From positions 16,703,501 through 16,767,500 of the forward strand of contig CM076144.1 of assembly GCA_038025085.1 (NCBI GenBank): a DNA stretch of 64,000 bases, given 5' to 3'. The position numbers and the translations under genes are program-made. The notes beneath the pieces are model-generated. The model was not told where the DNA came from. It did not search any database and saw only the letters and a list, made by a program, of their open reading frames with translations. The stretch is from Tetragonia tetragonoides (taxonomy: Eukaryota > Streptophyta > Magnoliopsida > Caryophyllales > Aizoaceae). Of the stretch, positions 1-11,170 are shown one piece after another (the first letter of the stretch is position 1; each line of letters opens with the position of its first letter).

Positions 1-304
1 TTTGCGTTTGTTTCTAAGCTTGATGCACAATTATGTTTCTAAGCTTGATTTTTTTTCTTTGAGAATTCTCCTTCTTTTGCGTTTGCGTTTGTTTATGAAA
101 TCGACAAAATTATCACGGGGCAAAGCGTGGAGACCCTCCACACTAATTGAAAGCGTGGAGAACCTCCATTTGGTTTTCCACACTTTTGGAAGTGTGGAGA
201 AAAAAGTGTCTCCTATTAGCATATTTGTTGTAGTGAATTTGGTTTTCCACACTTTTGGAAGTGTGGAGAAAAAAGTGTCTCCTATTAGCATATTTGTTGT
301 AGTG
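1..304 (-). mobile_element. Terminal part of a CACTA-like DNA transposon, cut by the window edge
   Basis: Read on the minus strand, the sequence starting at 304 opens with CACTACAACAAAT, the typical terminus of plant CACTA (En/Spm) elements. The interior carries short motifs around GTGTGGAGA in both orientations (for example near 113-130, 151-160 and 178-200), as expected for CACTA subterminal repeats. The terminus itself is tandemly duplicated: 167-235 and 236-304 are almost identical 69-bp units, each ending in GTAGTG. The rest of the element lies outside the window, so neither the other TIR nor the 3-bp target duplication can be checked. ORFs reading through this region are artefacts of the duplication. 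Confidence 0.55.
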
Positions 305-480
305 ACTGTAACAATATTTCCCATTAATTTCATAATGATAGTCACATCACTTACAAAAATTGGACACTTGCATTAAAAAAAAAAAAAATTGACTATAATC
401 TTCACTAAGGGAACAGTCTGACCTCAAACAAAACAAAAACAGCCTAATAGTTCCAACATCTTGCTGGATTAAACTTTCTT

Positions 481-1330
481 CTCAGCATCACTGCTCCAGT
501 TCAAAGAGTCCAGTAGCACTAGGACCACCTTGCTCCTGAAATGGTAATGAAATGATTATGAGTTCACTGTTAAAAATATCATAACAAGGAAGCCTTGTTT
601 CTAGTTGAAAATAATCCAACGTAGCAAGGCTAACAATTATCTGCTAGACATCTGCAGAAGGGTCAAGTTCTGATTGAACATATGTACTTGGCAGATAACC
701 AAAAAGGTCCGAGCTCCGTGAAAAGTTAATAGATAATGCAAATAAAACAGCTGTGTTCCCAATTCAAACAACTCCCCCACATTCATCACAAACTGGATCA
801 ATTTCAAACAGTTAATCATTAACTTAACTCATCTCAACTAAAAAATCAGACAAATGAATTATCTAAACCTTAAGCATAAATAAATTCACTAAAATTTAAA
901 TGTTTGATAAATACAAATTAACTTACTCAAACTCATTATTTCGGAATTGATAAAAAAAATTACCAAAATTGTAATCTTTAACTCCACTACTTGAGTGACA
1001 AAAGAAATCAGAGATAAAGGAACTTCGAAATCCCATTTGATTCTTCTCTGTTACAGCCTGAGAAGCAAATACATATTGTGTTAGATATAGGGTAATGATT
1101 CACACAAATTTAGTGAACGATTTCATAGAAATCTTTCGATTCGATTGAAGTCGAATAAAGAATTTAGTACCTCTCATCGATTTGTTCGGTTTAGTAATCT
1201 CAAAGGAAAATAGAAGGATATGATGTAGGAGCATGATGAGAAGCATTGAGAAGATCTGGAAGGAGAAGAGGTAGACAAAAGGGAGTCGGTGGGTTTATGG
1301 TGGATGTAGGAAACCCTAGATCTTGAGTGA
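481..1330 (-). other. Possible small spliced transcript or gene remnant, not recognised
   Basis: On the minus strand, an AT/CT-rich leader with TCTAGGGTTT near 1320 (a common plant 5' UTR motif) is followed by plausible splice sites: a donor GTAC after 1171, an acceptor TCTCAG before 1057, a donor GTAA after 964, and an acceptor TTTCAG before 535. The first ATG (1246) runs into a stop in the second putative exon, giving only about 40 residues. The last putative exon (535 downward) reads EQGGPSATGLFELEQ then stop in one frame. I do not recognise the product. It could be a non-coding RNA, a decayed gene end, or chance splice-like sites. Confidence 0.25.
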
Positions 1331-1397
1331 AACAAAGTTTGTCTGTATTGGTATTTTGATCATATATATTTTTTAATCTTTTCCTTAGGTAACTGAA

Positions 1398-1616
1398 GAG
1401 TTAGAGGGAAAAAAAAATTAAGCGCTGAACGCGAGCGGGAACTAAATTTGGCTTTTTCAATTTTGTGACGCTTAAATTTTGGGATTACAACTTTTTCAAT
1501 TTAATGACACTTCAAGCGGTCACAATATTTCGGGACTACGATAGTCGTAGCAAAATTTCTGGCATTTCGACCACCTGTTACAAAACATCCGTCACTACTT
1601 GAGCTTTTTCTTGTAG
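1398..1616 (-). mobile_element. CACTA-like element end abutting the decayed LTR
   Basis: On the minus strand from about 1611 the sequence begins CTACAAGAAAAAGC, close to the CACTACAAGAAAA terminus of plant CACTA elements. Repeated GTGACGG/GTGACCGC-like subterminal motifs and a repeated AATTGAAAAAG stretch follow. It lies exactly where similarity between the LTR at 1617-5059 and its relative at 14891-21242 stops, so it probably inserted into or truncated that LTR. No partner terminus was found, so this may be a short remnant. Confidence 0.4.
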
Positions 1617-4600
1617 GGGGGTGAGTAAATGGATGATTTGTGTAGAGTTTGGGTATGTATTGGTGGGTAATGGCTTAAAAGAGTCTTTCTGATAGGATTC
1701 TCCGGGATGGCCTGAAGCCAAATAAGAGGGGACGATCAACTTCTATTCAATCATAGGTATTCCATTGGGGAAAATAATTGTCACTGGGGAAATGTGGATT
1801 CCATTGGGGAATGTGATTTTGTATGAAGGTGATTTGATGGAATGGTTGGTGGAACACCCGTGATCGCGTATAACCAAATTTCTTATTCTAACCTCGAATT
1901 TGGCCCCAGGCCGGGTTGTGTACATAAACGAATACACTAGTTTTATTGAAAATATTTTCGACATGATATGTCACACAAGTGAGAGAACTTCTTTTTATTT
2001 TATTTTCTGAGTTAAATTATTAAGTGGAAGCATATGAATGCAAATGTACTTAATGCAAATAAAGAGGCCTTGGAATAAATGAATTACAACTTGAGTATAT
2101 AAAATAAAATACAAAAAATGTTTAAAACTCCTAAAAATGAGAAAACCACTTGATCTTCATGTATAGGCGCCTCTGAGACTCGGTCTTGATTATCGTCTTC
2201 AAAATTCGGACTTATTCACAAAGGATTGGTTCATTTACCAAAGAATTGATTATTTACAAAAGAAATACATTATTACATGAGCGGTTTGAAAGAACCGACA
2301 AGGAATTAGTCCAAAAATGACTTATTAACTCCAAGTTCATTTTTATAATTGATGGCGCACACTAAGATAATAAACTGGAGAGTTTCATATTTTCGTGATT
2401 TCATTTGATGATTAAACGAAAATCGTTTGTAAAATCGAACAAACCCGTTTTTTACAATAATCTGGACAGAACTTCCAAAATTCATAACTCGGTCATTTCT
2501 CAACCAAATCGAGGGCTTCAAATGCTTAACTTAGTTAAATTTACATAATGTATCCTCTATAAAAATCTGAAGTAAAGACACTTGAAGGTTGGTGAAATAT
2601 TTACGATTTACAAACTTCCGAAAGTCTTTGGACATACCATTGTTACAAGTTATCTAAGTCTAATATTTATAGGATTTAGACTAGACTTGAAGGTGGGTAT
2701 GTATACAAAATTTCATGAATTTTACACAAGTCTATGTGATTTATCGAAAATAAACAAAATTCTTGTACAACTTAATTCATTTTGACAAAACTGGACTAGG
2801 TTTTTATAAATTCACTAAAAATTCCAAAATACCTCCGGATGGAGTGATACCAAAGTCCAAATTGGTTATTATTGAGTCTATTATCCATATCAAAGTTCAT
2901 CGTTTACTGAATAGGTGCGACACCCCGCAGTCTTTTCAGTTAAGTGAACATTGTCATTTCTGGACCTTTCCTCGATTCGTTAATTTTGGAATAAGATCTA
3001 CTTGGTGAAAGTTTAATTCTTATTTACAAGTTCAAGTAGACACATTAGGAACTACCTGCAAAACTTATTAAAAAATAAACACTATCCTAAGTGGTTTATT
3101 TGAGTCATTTTTTTACAAGGTCGAGATCTAAGTAAATCTTTGGAGGTACAACATTACTTCATCATTCAAAAAACACATTTAAAATTAATTTGTTATCCAA
3201 AATGGACGAAATAGGTATCTGTAGACAGATAAGGAAGTCCTAGTCAGTTTCTATAGGAATAGACCAAGCTCAAAACCTAACCGATTATTAGGTTTTTACA
3301 AATCTATGGGCGTTGGTCATTTTTAGACAGATTAACTTCAAGATTCCATTGTGGGAGATTTAACCGTGAGATCTGGATAATATTTATCTCGTGGAAAATC
3401 CCTTTGGACAAGGTTTCTTATGAAACTAACTTCATCAATTTCCAACCATCGGATCTTCCTATATCTACAAATGAAAACTGTCCTAAAAATTGTCAACAAC
3501 CCAAACTATTACATCTTTGTACAAAAATATATCCGACACCTCTATATGCAAAATGACTTTTTTTTAATTCAATTTCAATTATATAAAAAATAAAAATGGT
3601 GATGAGAAAGAGAGAAATATTCATTGATCACACAAAATTTCACAAACAACTCTTATTCATCAGCGCAAAAAATCACCCTTTACAAGTTGGATCTAAGTCC
3701 CCCATGGAGACGAGTTCGTGTGGGCACTTGAACTCTTACCTAAGATATTTGGCCACTCAAGAAATAGGGTGATGCGTGACTACTCCTATACTGAGTCCAA
3801 CCAGTGAAATTTGGGATTATTAAGGGGGGATAATATGTTTATTAGCAATTTGTACAAAGTATATGTACAATATGAAAATGTTAGTGAAATAAACACTTAG
3901 AAAAAAAAATAATTGAAAGAGAGAGATAAAGAAAGTACACTTGAGTAGATATAGAAATCTCAATTTTCAAAATTAAATTATTTAGTACAAACGCCCTTTA
4001 GTTTGCACTAAGTAGATAAAAAAAAAGTCTTAGAAATTTAGAAGAAGTTTAGAAGTTTTGAAAGAGTTAAAGTTAGAAAAGTTGATAGGAAAACTAGAGA
4101 GAAAGTAAATGATTTTAGAAAATAGATGGGAGAAAGTGGCAAAGGGCCTCTAGGTTAGAAATTGGTGAGGCTTTTATAGGGAAGTTCAAGGGGGGGGGAG
4201 GAATTAGGGTTAGGAAATGAGTGATTGGAAGGGAGAGATGAGAAATGGAGGATGAGATGAGAGCAAAAAAAAAAAAAAATAGCTATACACAATGGGTAGT
4301 ATACATAATGTTGTCTTGTGTCTATCTCTCTCCTTCCCTTTTTTTCAATATACCCATACTACCCCCCCTAAAATCCAAGGATGAAGAGAGAGATAGACAC
4401 AAGACAATGTTGTGTAAAATACTACATATTGTGTATATTAATAATGATCCAGATGGGAGGGGAAAATGGGTGGAAAAGGGAGTGGCATCTGTCACAAGGG
4501 TGAATGATTGAAATGGATGGGAGAATCAAATGATGTGGAGATGGCAAAGAGAGATGAGGTGAAAGGATGAGGTAGGAAAAGGGAAATAAAAATTAAACTA

Positions 4601-5059
4601 AAAATAAATAAAATAATTAGAAAATGTTTGGGGGGGGGGATTTCTTTTTTTTTTTTTCTTTTTCTTTTTCTTCGGATGAGGTAGGGGCATATTTTTGCTT
4701 TTTTCATTTTATTTTTTGGGTTAGATAATTTTTCCTATCACCATCATTGCTTTTGTCTTTAGCAAATGGATGGGAACAAAGGACGGTTATGATGTCATGC
4801 ATGATATCATAATGTCATAACATGATGTCATGCATCACATCATAACTCAATTTCTCGTTTATTATTTTATATTTTCGTTTTTTGCTTTTTTCTCTTTTGG
4901 GATTTGGGCTTGGTTTTATTAAAGGGTTGGGTCCCAATTATAGACCTTAAATGTTCTTCTAGCCCAAATGACTTGTTCTAATTTCGATAATTACAGTAAT
5001 AATAATATTAACTTTAATAATTATTTTAAAAGAATAAGAATCAAAATTCGGCGTCTACA
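1617..5059 (-). mobile_element. Truncated LTR of a large-LTR retrotransposon (copy A)
   Basis: Reverse-complemented, this stretch starts TGTAGACGCCGAATTTTGA at 5059 and stays collinear with the LTR at 14891-20290, skipping only the Helitron inserted in that copy. Shared landmarks include the GGCGCC site near 2166-2171, the segment encoding a shared open frame (1743-1964 here, 19923-20159 there), and a homologous end at about 1617. The last roughly 950 bp of the LTR are missing and replaced by CACTA-like sequence. No gag, protease, reverse transcriptase or integrase coding was seen. The Ty3-type assignment rests only on LTR size and on the GGTGGCGACT motifs of the sister copy. Confidence 0.75.
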
Positions 5060-5098
5060 ATTGGTATTTTGATAATTGATATCTAGACACTATGGATA

Positions 5099-5246
5099 TT
5101 GATTAAAAGTGGTCCTCCATAAAAGAGGGCATCCACATGAAGAATGTTTTTTTAAATACTACAACTGCTGCAAACTCACGGTTCTGAACCATAGTGACCA
5201 TTGAGGGACTACTGTTGATTAAAAGTGAGCCTCCATAAAAGAGGCC
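5099..5246 (+). repeat. Pair of short direct repeats
   Basis: A roughly 30-bp sequence, GATTAAAAGTGG/AGCCTCCATAAAAGAGG, occurs at about 5101-5130 and again at about 5218-5245, about 115 bp apart, just outside the LTR at 5059. The intervening sequence shows no coding or RNA signature. It may be the scar of a local duplication. Confidence 0.45.
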
Positions 5247-5551
5247 ATATTTATTTTCCGCATTTAAAAGAGAAAATAAAAGAGGCGAAGAAAACATTAT
5301 CAGCTTGATAATGAGGAATTAAGGGGTCAAAGCGGGATTTTTTTGGCTAAGTGTTCTATAAAAGGGCGCTAGTTGACAACGTCAAACCCCCACCTATCAT
5401 ATTCTGTCTTCACCTCACACTCTTTGTCTTTCTCCCTTCTCTCTCAATCGAGCTCTCCCTCTCCCCTAACCACCACCTGATATGTCGCCACCGCCTTGAT
5501 CCGGCCAGGCACACTGTCGCCGAGGTGATCCAACCCCCAATGATAATGTCG

Positions 5552-5553
<2 letters not shown>

Positions 5554-5623
<70 letters not shown>
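5554..5623 (+). repeat. (CT)n microsatellite
   Basis: About 35 uninterrupted CT units lie in a pyrimidine-rich stretch immediately 5' of the TRIM array. The open frames that cross it on both strands (Ser-Leu and Arg-Glu runs) are low-complexity artefacts. Confidence 0.97.
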
Positions 5624-5626
<3 letters not shown>

Positions 5627-5673
5627 TCCCTTCATCCCTTGCTCTCGGTCTCTCTCCTCTTCCTCTCAGCCAG

Positions 5674-6435
5674 TGTAGTACCCTATGTCCCACATCGAAA
5701 GAATGTGAAGATTGAGAATGGTTTATAAGTGGTTTCATCCTTCTACTAAGCAACAAGGACTTCCCCTTTTTGGCTTAAGTGGGTCATTATATGGGCCCAT
5801 TTGGGATTTATCACTATAGTGGTGAGTTGTGTTGTGCAGTTGGTGGGATGGATTGTCGCAGTTGGTATCAGAGCAACCCTACAACAGTGGTCTGAGCCTT
5901 TGGACTGAGCCTGTGGACTGGAGAGCTCAGGTCAGCCAGCTAGCAGGGGTGGCTTCTAGGTCAGATGATGGTCCAAGTGCAATGAGGACGTTGCGTTCTT
6001 AACTGGAGGAGTTTGTAAAAACCTATGTCCCACATCGGAAGAATGTGAGGATTGAGAATGGTTTATAAGTGGTTCCACCCTTTTACTAAGCAATAAGGTC
6101 TTCCCCTTTTAGGATTATATAGGCCCATTTGGGAATTTCTTACTATAGTGGGTTGTGTTGTTCAGTTGGTGGGCTGGATTGTTATAGTGATTATGGGCCA
6201 GATGATGGTCCAAGCGCAATGAGGACGTTGCGTTCTTAAGTGGGAGAGTTTGTAACACCTCATGTCCCACATCGAAAAAATGTGAGGATTGAGAATGGTT
6301 TATAAGTGTCTCCACTCCCCTACTAAGCAACAAGGTCTTTCCCTTTTGGACTAAAATGACCCCTTATATGGGCTCATTCGATGATTTCCCATCATTGTGG
6401 GTTGTGTTGCGAAGTAATTGGGTTGGATTGTTACA
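5674..6435 (+). mobile_element. TRIM-type mini LTR retrotransposon array with three LTRs
   Basis: Three similar LTRs lie in tandem: 5674-5860, 6014-6186 and 6251-6435. Each starts TGTA, contains TATGTCCCACATCG or a close variant, and ends around GGATTGTTACA. Directly after LTR1 comes GTTGGTATCAGAGC, which matches the primer-binding site for initiator tRNA-Met. A short non-coding interior runs to a purine-rich tract (GGAGGAG, 6005-6011) before LTR2. A second interior, deleted to about 64 bp but ending in the equivalent GGGAGAG tract, precedes LTR3. With no coding capacity and LTRs under 200 bp this fits a terminal-repeat retrotransposon in miniature. The LTR-interior-LTR-interior-LTR order suggests unequal recombination between copies. 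The flanks GCCAG and GGCAG could be an imperfect 5-bp target duplication. Confidence 0.8.
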
Positions 6436-6764
6436 GGCAGCCATGGTTGCCGACAATCTAGCTGCCACCAGCCATCACCTCTTCTCTCTTCTCTCTCTCC
6501 TTTGTTTCTCTAAGTCACTGCCTCTCCACTGAACACCTTAGTCCCCACCACTGAATTATTAATTTATTGTTTGATTTGCTTAAAAAGATTTACGAGTACT
6601 TTTAATGAAATTCAAATAAAAACTTATTTCGACTGAAAAAATGCAAGATATTTAATAAAATTATCAGATGTAAATTTAGAGTTAGCCATCATGCCTTCTT
6701 TCTATCACTAATAAAAAAAAAATTTAATGTGATTCATAACTTATTACGTGATTGTCTTTTGTAG
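6436..6764. other. Gene-free stretch
   Basis: Pyrimidine-rich sequence (6475-6510) is followed by AT-rich sequence. No convincing ORF, terminal repeat or RNA gene was seen. Confidence 0.5.
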
Positions 6765-7131
6765 ATGGAAATACTAAAGCATACATGTAGCAAAATGACT
6801 GTCAAGGTGTATCCTCATCCTCCTTATATGCTGCCGCCGCATCCTGCATCCTTGGAGTCGGATCCTTCTGCGGATTCAGAGCCTGAGTTCACAAAGCCAT
6901 TCGAGAAAGAGGATTCTGATATGAGTCATCTTGCATCCTCCGAAGGATTTTGAGCTTGAGTTCACAAAGCCATTCGAGCAAGAGGATTTTGATATAAGCA
7001 TCGAGACATTTGATAAGACGAGGTTAAACGACCCGAATTCCTATAGGAGCCCATCTTACACGCCTACAAGAATTTCTTCAATTCCTAGCAGAAGCCCAAC
7101 TTATACACCCACGAGACCCACTACAAAATAA
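6765..7131 (+). pseudogene. Short proline/serine-rich coding remnant, unrecognised
   Basis: Two overlapping short frames (6765-6953 and 6931-7131) both contain a repeated ELEFTKPFE-like motif: EPEFTKPFEKED in the first and ELEFTKPFEQED in the second. A frameshift near 6935-6950 therefore separates parts of what was one reading frame. The second part ends with SPSYTPT/SPTYTPT motifs, slightly reminiscent of proline-directed kinase sites. A splice-like TTTTGTAG precedes the first ATG. The frame runs into a CACTA-like terminus at 7119. It could be a host gene fragment captured or cut by that transposon. I cannot name a family. Confidence 0.3.
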
Positions 7132-7440
7132 ATTGAGATTTCACTGCGAAATTTTTTCTCTAATTAGTTGAGGAAAAAATTCTGTAGCTAAGAGGAAAAA
7201 GTTTCGTAGCTAAATTTACAGCGAAATTTTATTCGCAATTAATTAACTGCAAATTTAACAAATTCTGCCGATAATAAAAATTTTCAAAAAAAAAAAAAAT
7301 AATAACTCTGTTGCAGACAAAATTGAAAAAAATTCAAATAAACTTAGATGCGAAAAATTAAACCGTCATTGATTAGTGGCAGAATTAAATATAGCGGCGG
7401 ATTTAACAAATTTTGCAGCTTTGTTTTCAAAAAAAAGCTT
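7119..7440 (+). mobile_element. CACTA-like 5' terminus with subterminal repeats
   Basis: CACTACAAAATAAATTGAG at 7119 resembles a CACTA TIR. It is followed by repeated GCGAAATTT / GCGAAAAATT / GCTAAATTTA motifs in both orientations (7150-7420), typical of subterminal repeats. No matching opposite end was found at a sensible distance, so the right boundary is a guess. Confidence 0.4.
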
Positions 7441-7488
7441 CTAGATACATGTTATATTCAAGGCGTGTACTATATAACAAGCAACATG

Positions 7489-7575
7489 AAGTGCTTTAGT
7501 GGTTAGAGGCTCTTTTTGTTATGTCAAGGGTCCTAGGATCAAACCTCACGTGATGCAGTTGAGGCATTTATAGAG
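7489..7575 (+). mobile_element. tRNA-like SINE fragment
   Basis: TTTAGTGGTTAGAGGC resembles a pol III A box, and AGGATCAAACCTC, about 40 bp downstream, resembles a B box. The downstream body and poly-A tail are not clear. This is a weak call, based on box spacing alone. Confidence 0.35.
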
Positions 7576-7639
7576 GCATATGGGCCTAAGGAGTCCATTG
7601 TGGGCCTGCTAGCTTGTGCAATTGGGTGTTGGGCTGAGC

Positions 7640-8090
7640 GTAGGGATCCGATCCATTTTAAACGTATATTATTATTTTTTTGATGATTAGAGATTTTATC
7701 TATATACTTTCTACTAAAATTATAACCGACTGACATCATCTTTGTCCACATGTCATCTTCACATGAATTTTCTTTTCCGCCAAAACCCATTATTGACGTC
7801 AACAATTTTATTTTATATTTTTTTGCTTCATAATCAGTTTCCTAAAACTAAGGCTTTATGAGAGGCTGGGAGTTGTAGAATTCAACATTGGTTTTTTGTT
7901 TGTTAAGGATACCAAGCATTTTACTGTTCTGTTTGCCTAAAATCATGGGACATAATTTTTTTTTTGATGAGGAATTTTGGGACTTACTTCAACTCAACAA
8001 TGTGAATATTGTATGTGTTCCTTCACCTAATTATTTGAGTAATTGAGGAAAAAGAAAACTTAATTATACACTCTTAATTGTTATAACTAA
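7640..8090. other. Gene-free stretch
   Basis: AT-rich sequence with no convincing gene, ending at the Helitron-like terminus at 8091. The minus-strand frame at 7539-7805 has no recognisable domain. Confidence 0.45.
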
Positions 8091-8117
8091 CTAGTATGTA
8101 TCCCGTGCGATGCACGG
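8091..8117 (-). mobile_element. Helitron 3' terminus (element extends to higher coordinates)
   Basis: On the minus strand, a perfect 6-bp-stem hairpin CCGTGC-ATC-GCACGG (8117-8103) is followed by 8 nt and then CTAG (8094-8091), with a T next. This is the canonical Helitron 3' architecture (hairpin, short spacer, CTRR, host T). The same hairpin recurs at about 24226 and, in variants, at 18255 and 19707. The 5' TC terminus of this copy could not be located. Confidence 0.6.
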
Positions 8118-8288
8118 ATTAAAAATATATTGGTCAATCTTTTCATAAACTTAATAGTTTAATATTATAGAGTATGACCATATTTTGGCCTTATTGGTTG
8201 ATCATTGTTGATCAAGTGTTCCTCAATTCAACACTGATAATAATGTTTTACGTGTTTTTTCCCATGTGCTGACTTTTTATTTATTCAT

Positions 8289-10095
8289 GGGGAATTCCAA
8301 TTGGTGCCCTTTTACTATTGACTTGTCCAACTGGTGCCCCTAACACAGAAAGAAGTCCAGTTCGTGCCCATTTAAATTTAAAATATCCATTCCGTCTCCT
8401 TATTTTTTCTTTTCCGTTACAAAGTGATGACGTGGCTACTGAATTTAATGTCGTCCATGTCCCTTGTCTTTTTCGAGCAAAATATGCTGACAAAATTGCC
8501 CCTCTTCTTTTCCCCCCATTTTTTGCTCAATTTCCCCCCAAAAATGGAACTGACATTATAACTGGAATGATGAGATAGAGCGTGTGAAAGTTTTCTTTTT
8601 TTCCTCTTCAACATTCTTTGAACTGTCTCTTAGTGACCTTTATGTTGCCCTTTTAATTAGCCATCTTCTATCAATTCATCATCATTTATCTTATTTGAAC
8701 ATTTGTCATATTCTTGGCCTGAAATTATGCTAGTTGCTTGCTACTTGTTATTGGGAGCAGACACATTATATTTACTTAGACTGGAAACTTTAGAAGGGGA
8801 ATTTGCAAATAGGATTTTGATTACTACTAAATATGTACAGAGCATCTGAAAGAGCTGGTGATGGAAGAGCTTCAGCTAAGAGAACCATGACGAATACCCA
8901 AACCAGCTCTCAACAAGATGAGTGCTGGCAATCTGATTGCATAACTTAAGTGTTGTTTGGTTGATTGCGATTGATGGAGGAAGGAAGTAGCAAATAGATA
9001 TGGTATTTGAATGACAAAAGAGTGGCAAAATGGGGGAAGTAGGAGTGTCCAGATCTGAAGAGAGAGTGTGATCTGTGGAGGGCGACCGACGGTGTTGATC
9101 TATGGAGGGGCGTCCGACGGTGTTGATCTGTGGAGGAGCGACGCTGGCAATTAAGGTGGTGATAGTGGTGTGACCTTGATGGGTCAGATGAAACTTGATT
9201 GTGCAATTATCTTCTCTGCACACATCTGGATGATACTGCAAACAATAAAAACCACAAACATTGCCGTCAACTTTCAAAATCAAATCATCAATTGACATTT
9301 GATTATTAAATTTAACAGGAACCATTTTGGGTTGCTAAATTGTGTTCGAAATTTCACTAATTTCAGAGAAATTTCAGTTATCCAGTTGGTAATTCTTGCA
9401 CTAAGTTAGAATAAATAACATTCAGATTGATGGGTGTATCTAAAATGATAGAAATGAAATCAAATCTGATATGAAAGGCTGAAACTTTTGATCTAAGAAT
9501 TTCAAGCTAAGAAGAGAGAGATGATGGAATTAACCTCACAGATCGAAATGGGCATTGCAGGCGAAAATGACTGACCAAATCAGAATCCCACGTCGGTGAT
9601 GAGGAGAGAGAGAGAGAGAGATAGTGAGAGAGTGAAAAGGGGGAGCAAACCGTGGTTATGGAGTTTGGTGGATCGATTTTAATGGAGAGATAAGCTAAGC
9701 GTCGTCGTGTTAAGGGAATCAAATGTGTAAACGCGTCGTATAAGCAGGCCGACAAAGATATTTTAATGGGAGGGACAAACATTGACCGCCATTAACGCCG
9801 GCAAGAGAGCGGTGAGAGGAGAGAGAGTGGTGAGAGGAGAGAGAGTGAAGAGAGAGACTGAGAGGAGAGAGAGTGAAGAGAGAGACTGAGAGGAGTTGTG
9901 GTGTCGTTTAATGACCTTCTATCTACGTTTCATTAAGGGTAAAATGGAGAAATAAAATTTACTTAAACGGAAAACAATAAATAAGGACACGGAATGTACG
10001 TTTTGAAACAAAAAGGGCACGGATCAGACTTCTTTCTGTGTTAGGGGCACCAGTTGGACAAGTCAATAGTAAAAGGGCACCAATTGGAATTCCCC
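8289..10095. mobile_element. Non-autonomous Mutator-like (MULE) transposon with 9-bp target duplication
   Basis: The left end GGGGAATTCCAATTGGTGCC (8289) is matched in inverted orientation at the right end (10095 downward). The first about 68 bp of the TIRs are nearly identical, and weaker similarity continues to about 125-130 bp. The element is flanked by a perfect 9-bp direct repeat TTTATTCAT (8280-8288 and 10096-10104), the hallmark of MULE insertion. The 1.8-kb interior has GA-rich tracts (9600-9625, 9830-9890) and short minus-strand frames (8876-9325, 9507-9782) but no recognisable transposase. It is therefore non-autonomous and may carry captured host sequence. Confidence 0.9.
8876..9325 (-). 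other. Unrecognised 149-codon frame inside the MULE, possible captured fragment
   Basis: The frame starts MVPVKFNNQMSIDDLILKVD and then becomes Thr/Ser/Pro-rich with degenerate composition. A TTTGCAG acceptor-like site near 9240 suggests that only parts are exonic. No transposase or known domain is evident. It may be a transduplicated gene fragment, as in Pack-MULEs, or chance. Confidence 0.2.
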
Positions 10096-10104
10096 TTTAT
10101 TCAT

Positions 10105-11170
10105 TTTATAGTCACACAAAGACCTCTAAAACTTAAGGTAAAAATGCATATTTTTAAGTCAACTAAAGTCAATTATAAATTCATAACAATGGTTTTAACG
10201 TAACTCAATTTAAACCTCTGAAGGTTGGATAAATATTAGTTTACCCACCGGGTAGTCTACGCGGGTGATGTGTAAATTGGTGATTGGTTGGATTTTGATA
10301 TTTATCTTTTAAGTTGAAAATAATTTATTTGAGTTCCAATGTACATGCCTATATTTTTTGTCCACATCATACGGGGGTAAACTAAGCATTCTCCCTCAAG
10401 GTTCTTCTGCATTTTCACTGGACAAAGTTCGAGACACTGGAGTCATTGACACCCAGCAAATCAGCTTCGTCTATTGAAATATTAACAAAGTTAACATGTT
10501 CTTCTAAAGTGTGGGCAACTCTTTTTTTGTGTTTCTTTGATTTTCACAATAGTATTTCATCAAAAAACTTTTGATGTCCTCAATCCCCATTCACCACCAT
10601 AAACTAAGTAGCAACATCTATAAAAAGCATTGTCTCTCCCTCAAGCTTGCTAATCAATTTCACCTATGGATCAATCAGCTCTTACTGGCTATGAAGCTTC
10701 AAAGTTGACAAAATATTCATTATTGCATAATTGTCGTCCAACATCATGTACGCTTCCATCATCCATCTTGCTGGTCTTTGCGGTAAGCGCCATTGACCGT
10801 TCTTCTGTAGGCAAGTTAGTTTTAATCTCCATGTTAATATAGTGAGAGAAACCAATGGAATAAAGTTTGATAAGATCAAGAGTGCTTTCTTGTGGTACTC
10901 TCCTACAGTAATCTCATATTCTCAGCTAATATCATCAACCATATTCAACACTATCTTATAAGACAAACTCTCAGGGATGAAAGAAGGAAAAATATGTGCT
11001 AAAGGCTTATTCCCAATCACCAATAGTACCAAGGGATGCATCTCATTCAAACTTGATCCTGACATTAAAAACTCCAAGGAGTAATTCCTAACCTATAAGA
11101 ATGTCTCTCCAAGTATGTGAAGAATGGCTTTTTGGTAAGACATTTTAAATGTAAAGGTACAATAACCCAC
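10105..11170 (-). other. Mostly gene-free, with a possible decayed coding fragment at about 10400-11170
   Basis: On the minus strand, short interrupted frames carry protein-like composition, for example MSGSSLNEMHPLVLL near 11064 downward, with stops between segments. I recognise no family. A pseudogene or an old retroelement fragment are both possible. Confidence 0.2.

Noticed and set aside
5351..5756. Open frames of 96-125 codons across 5351-5756 on both strands
   Set aside because: They are created by the (CT)n microsatellite and TRIM LTR1, with low-complexity Ser/Leu or Arg/Glu runs and no domain.
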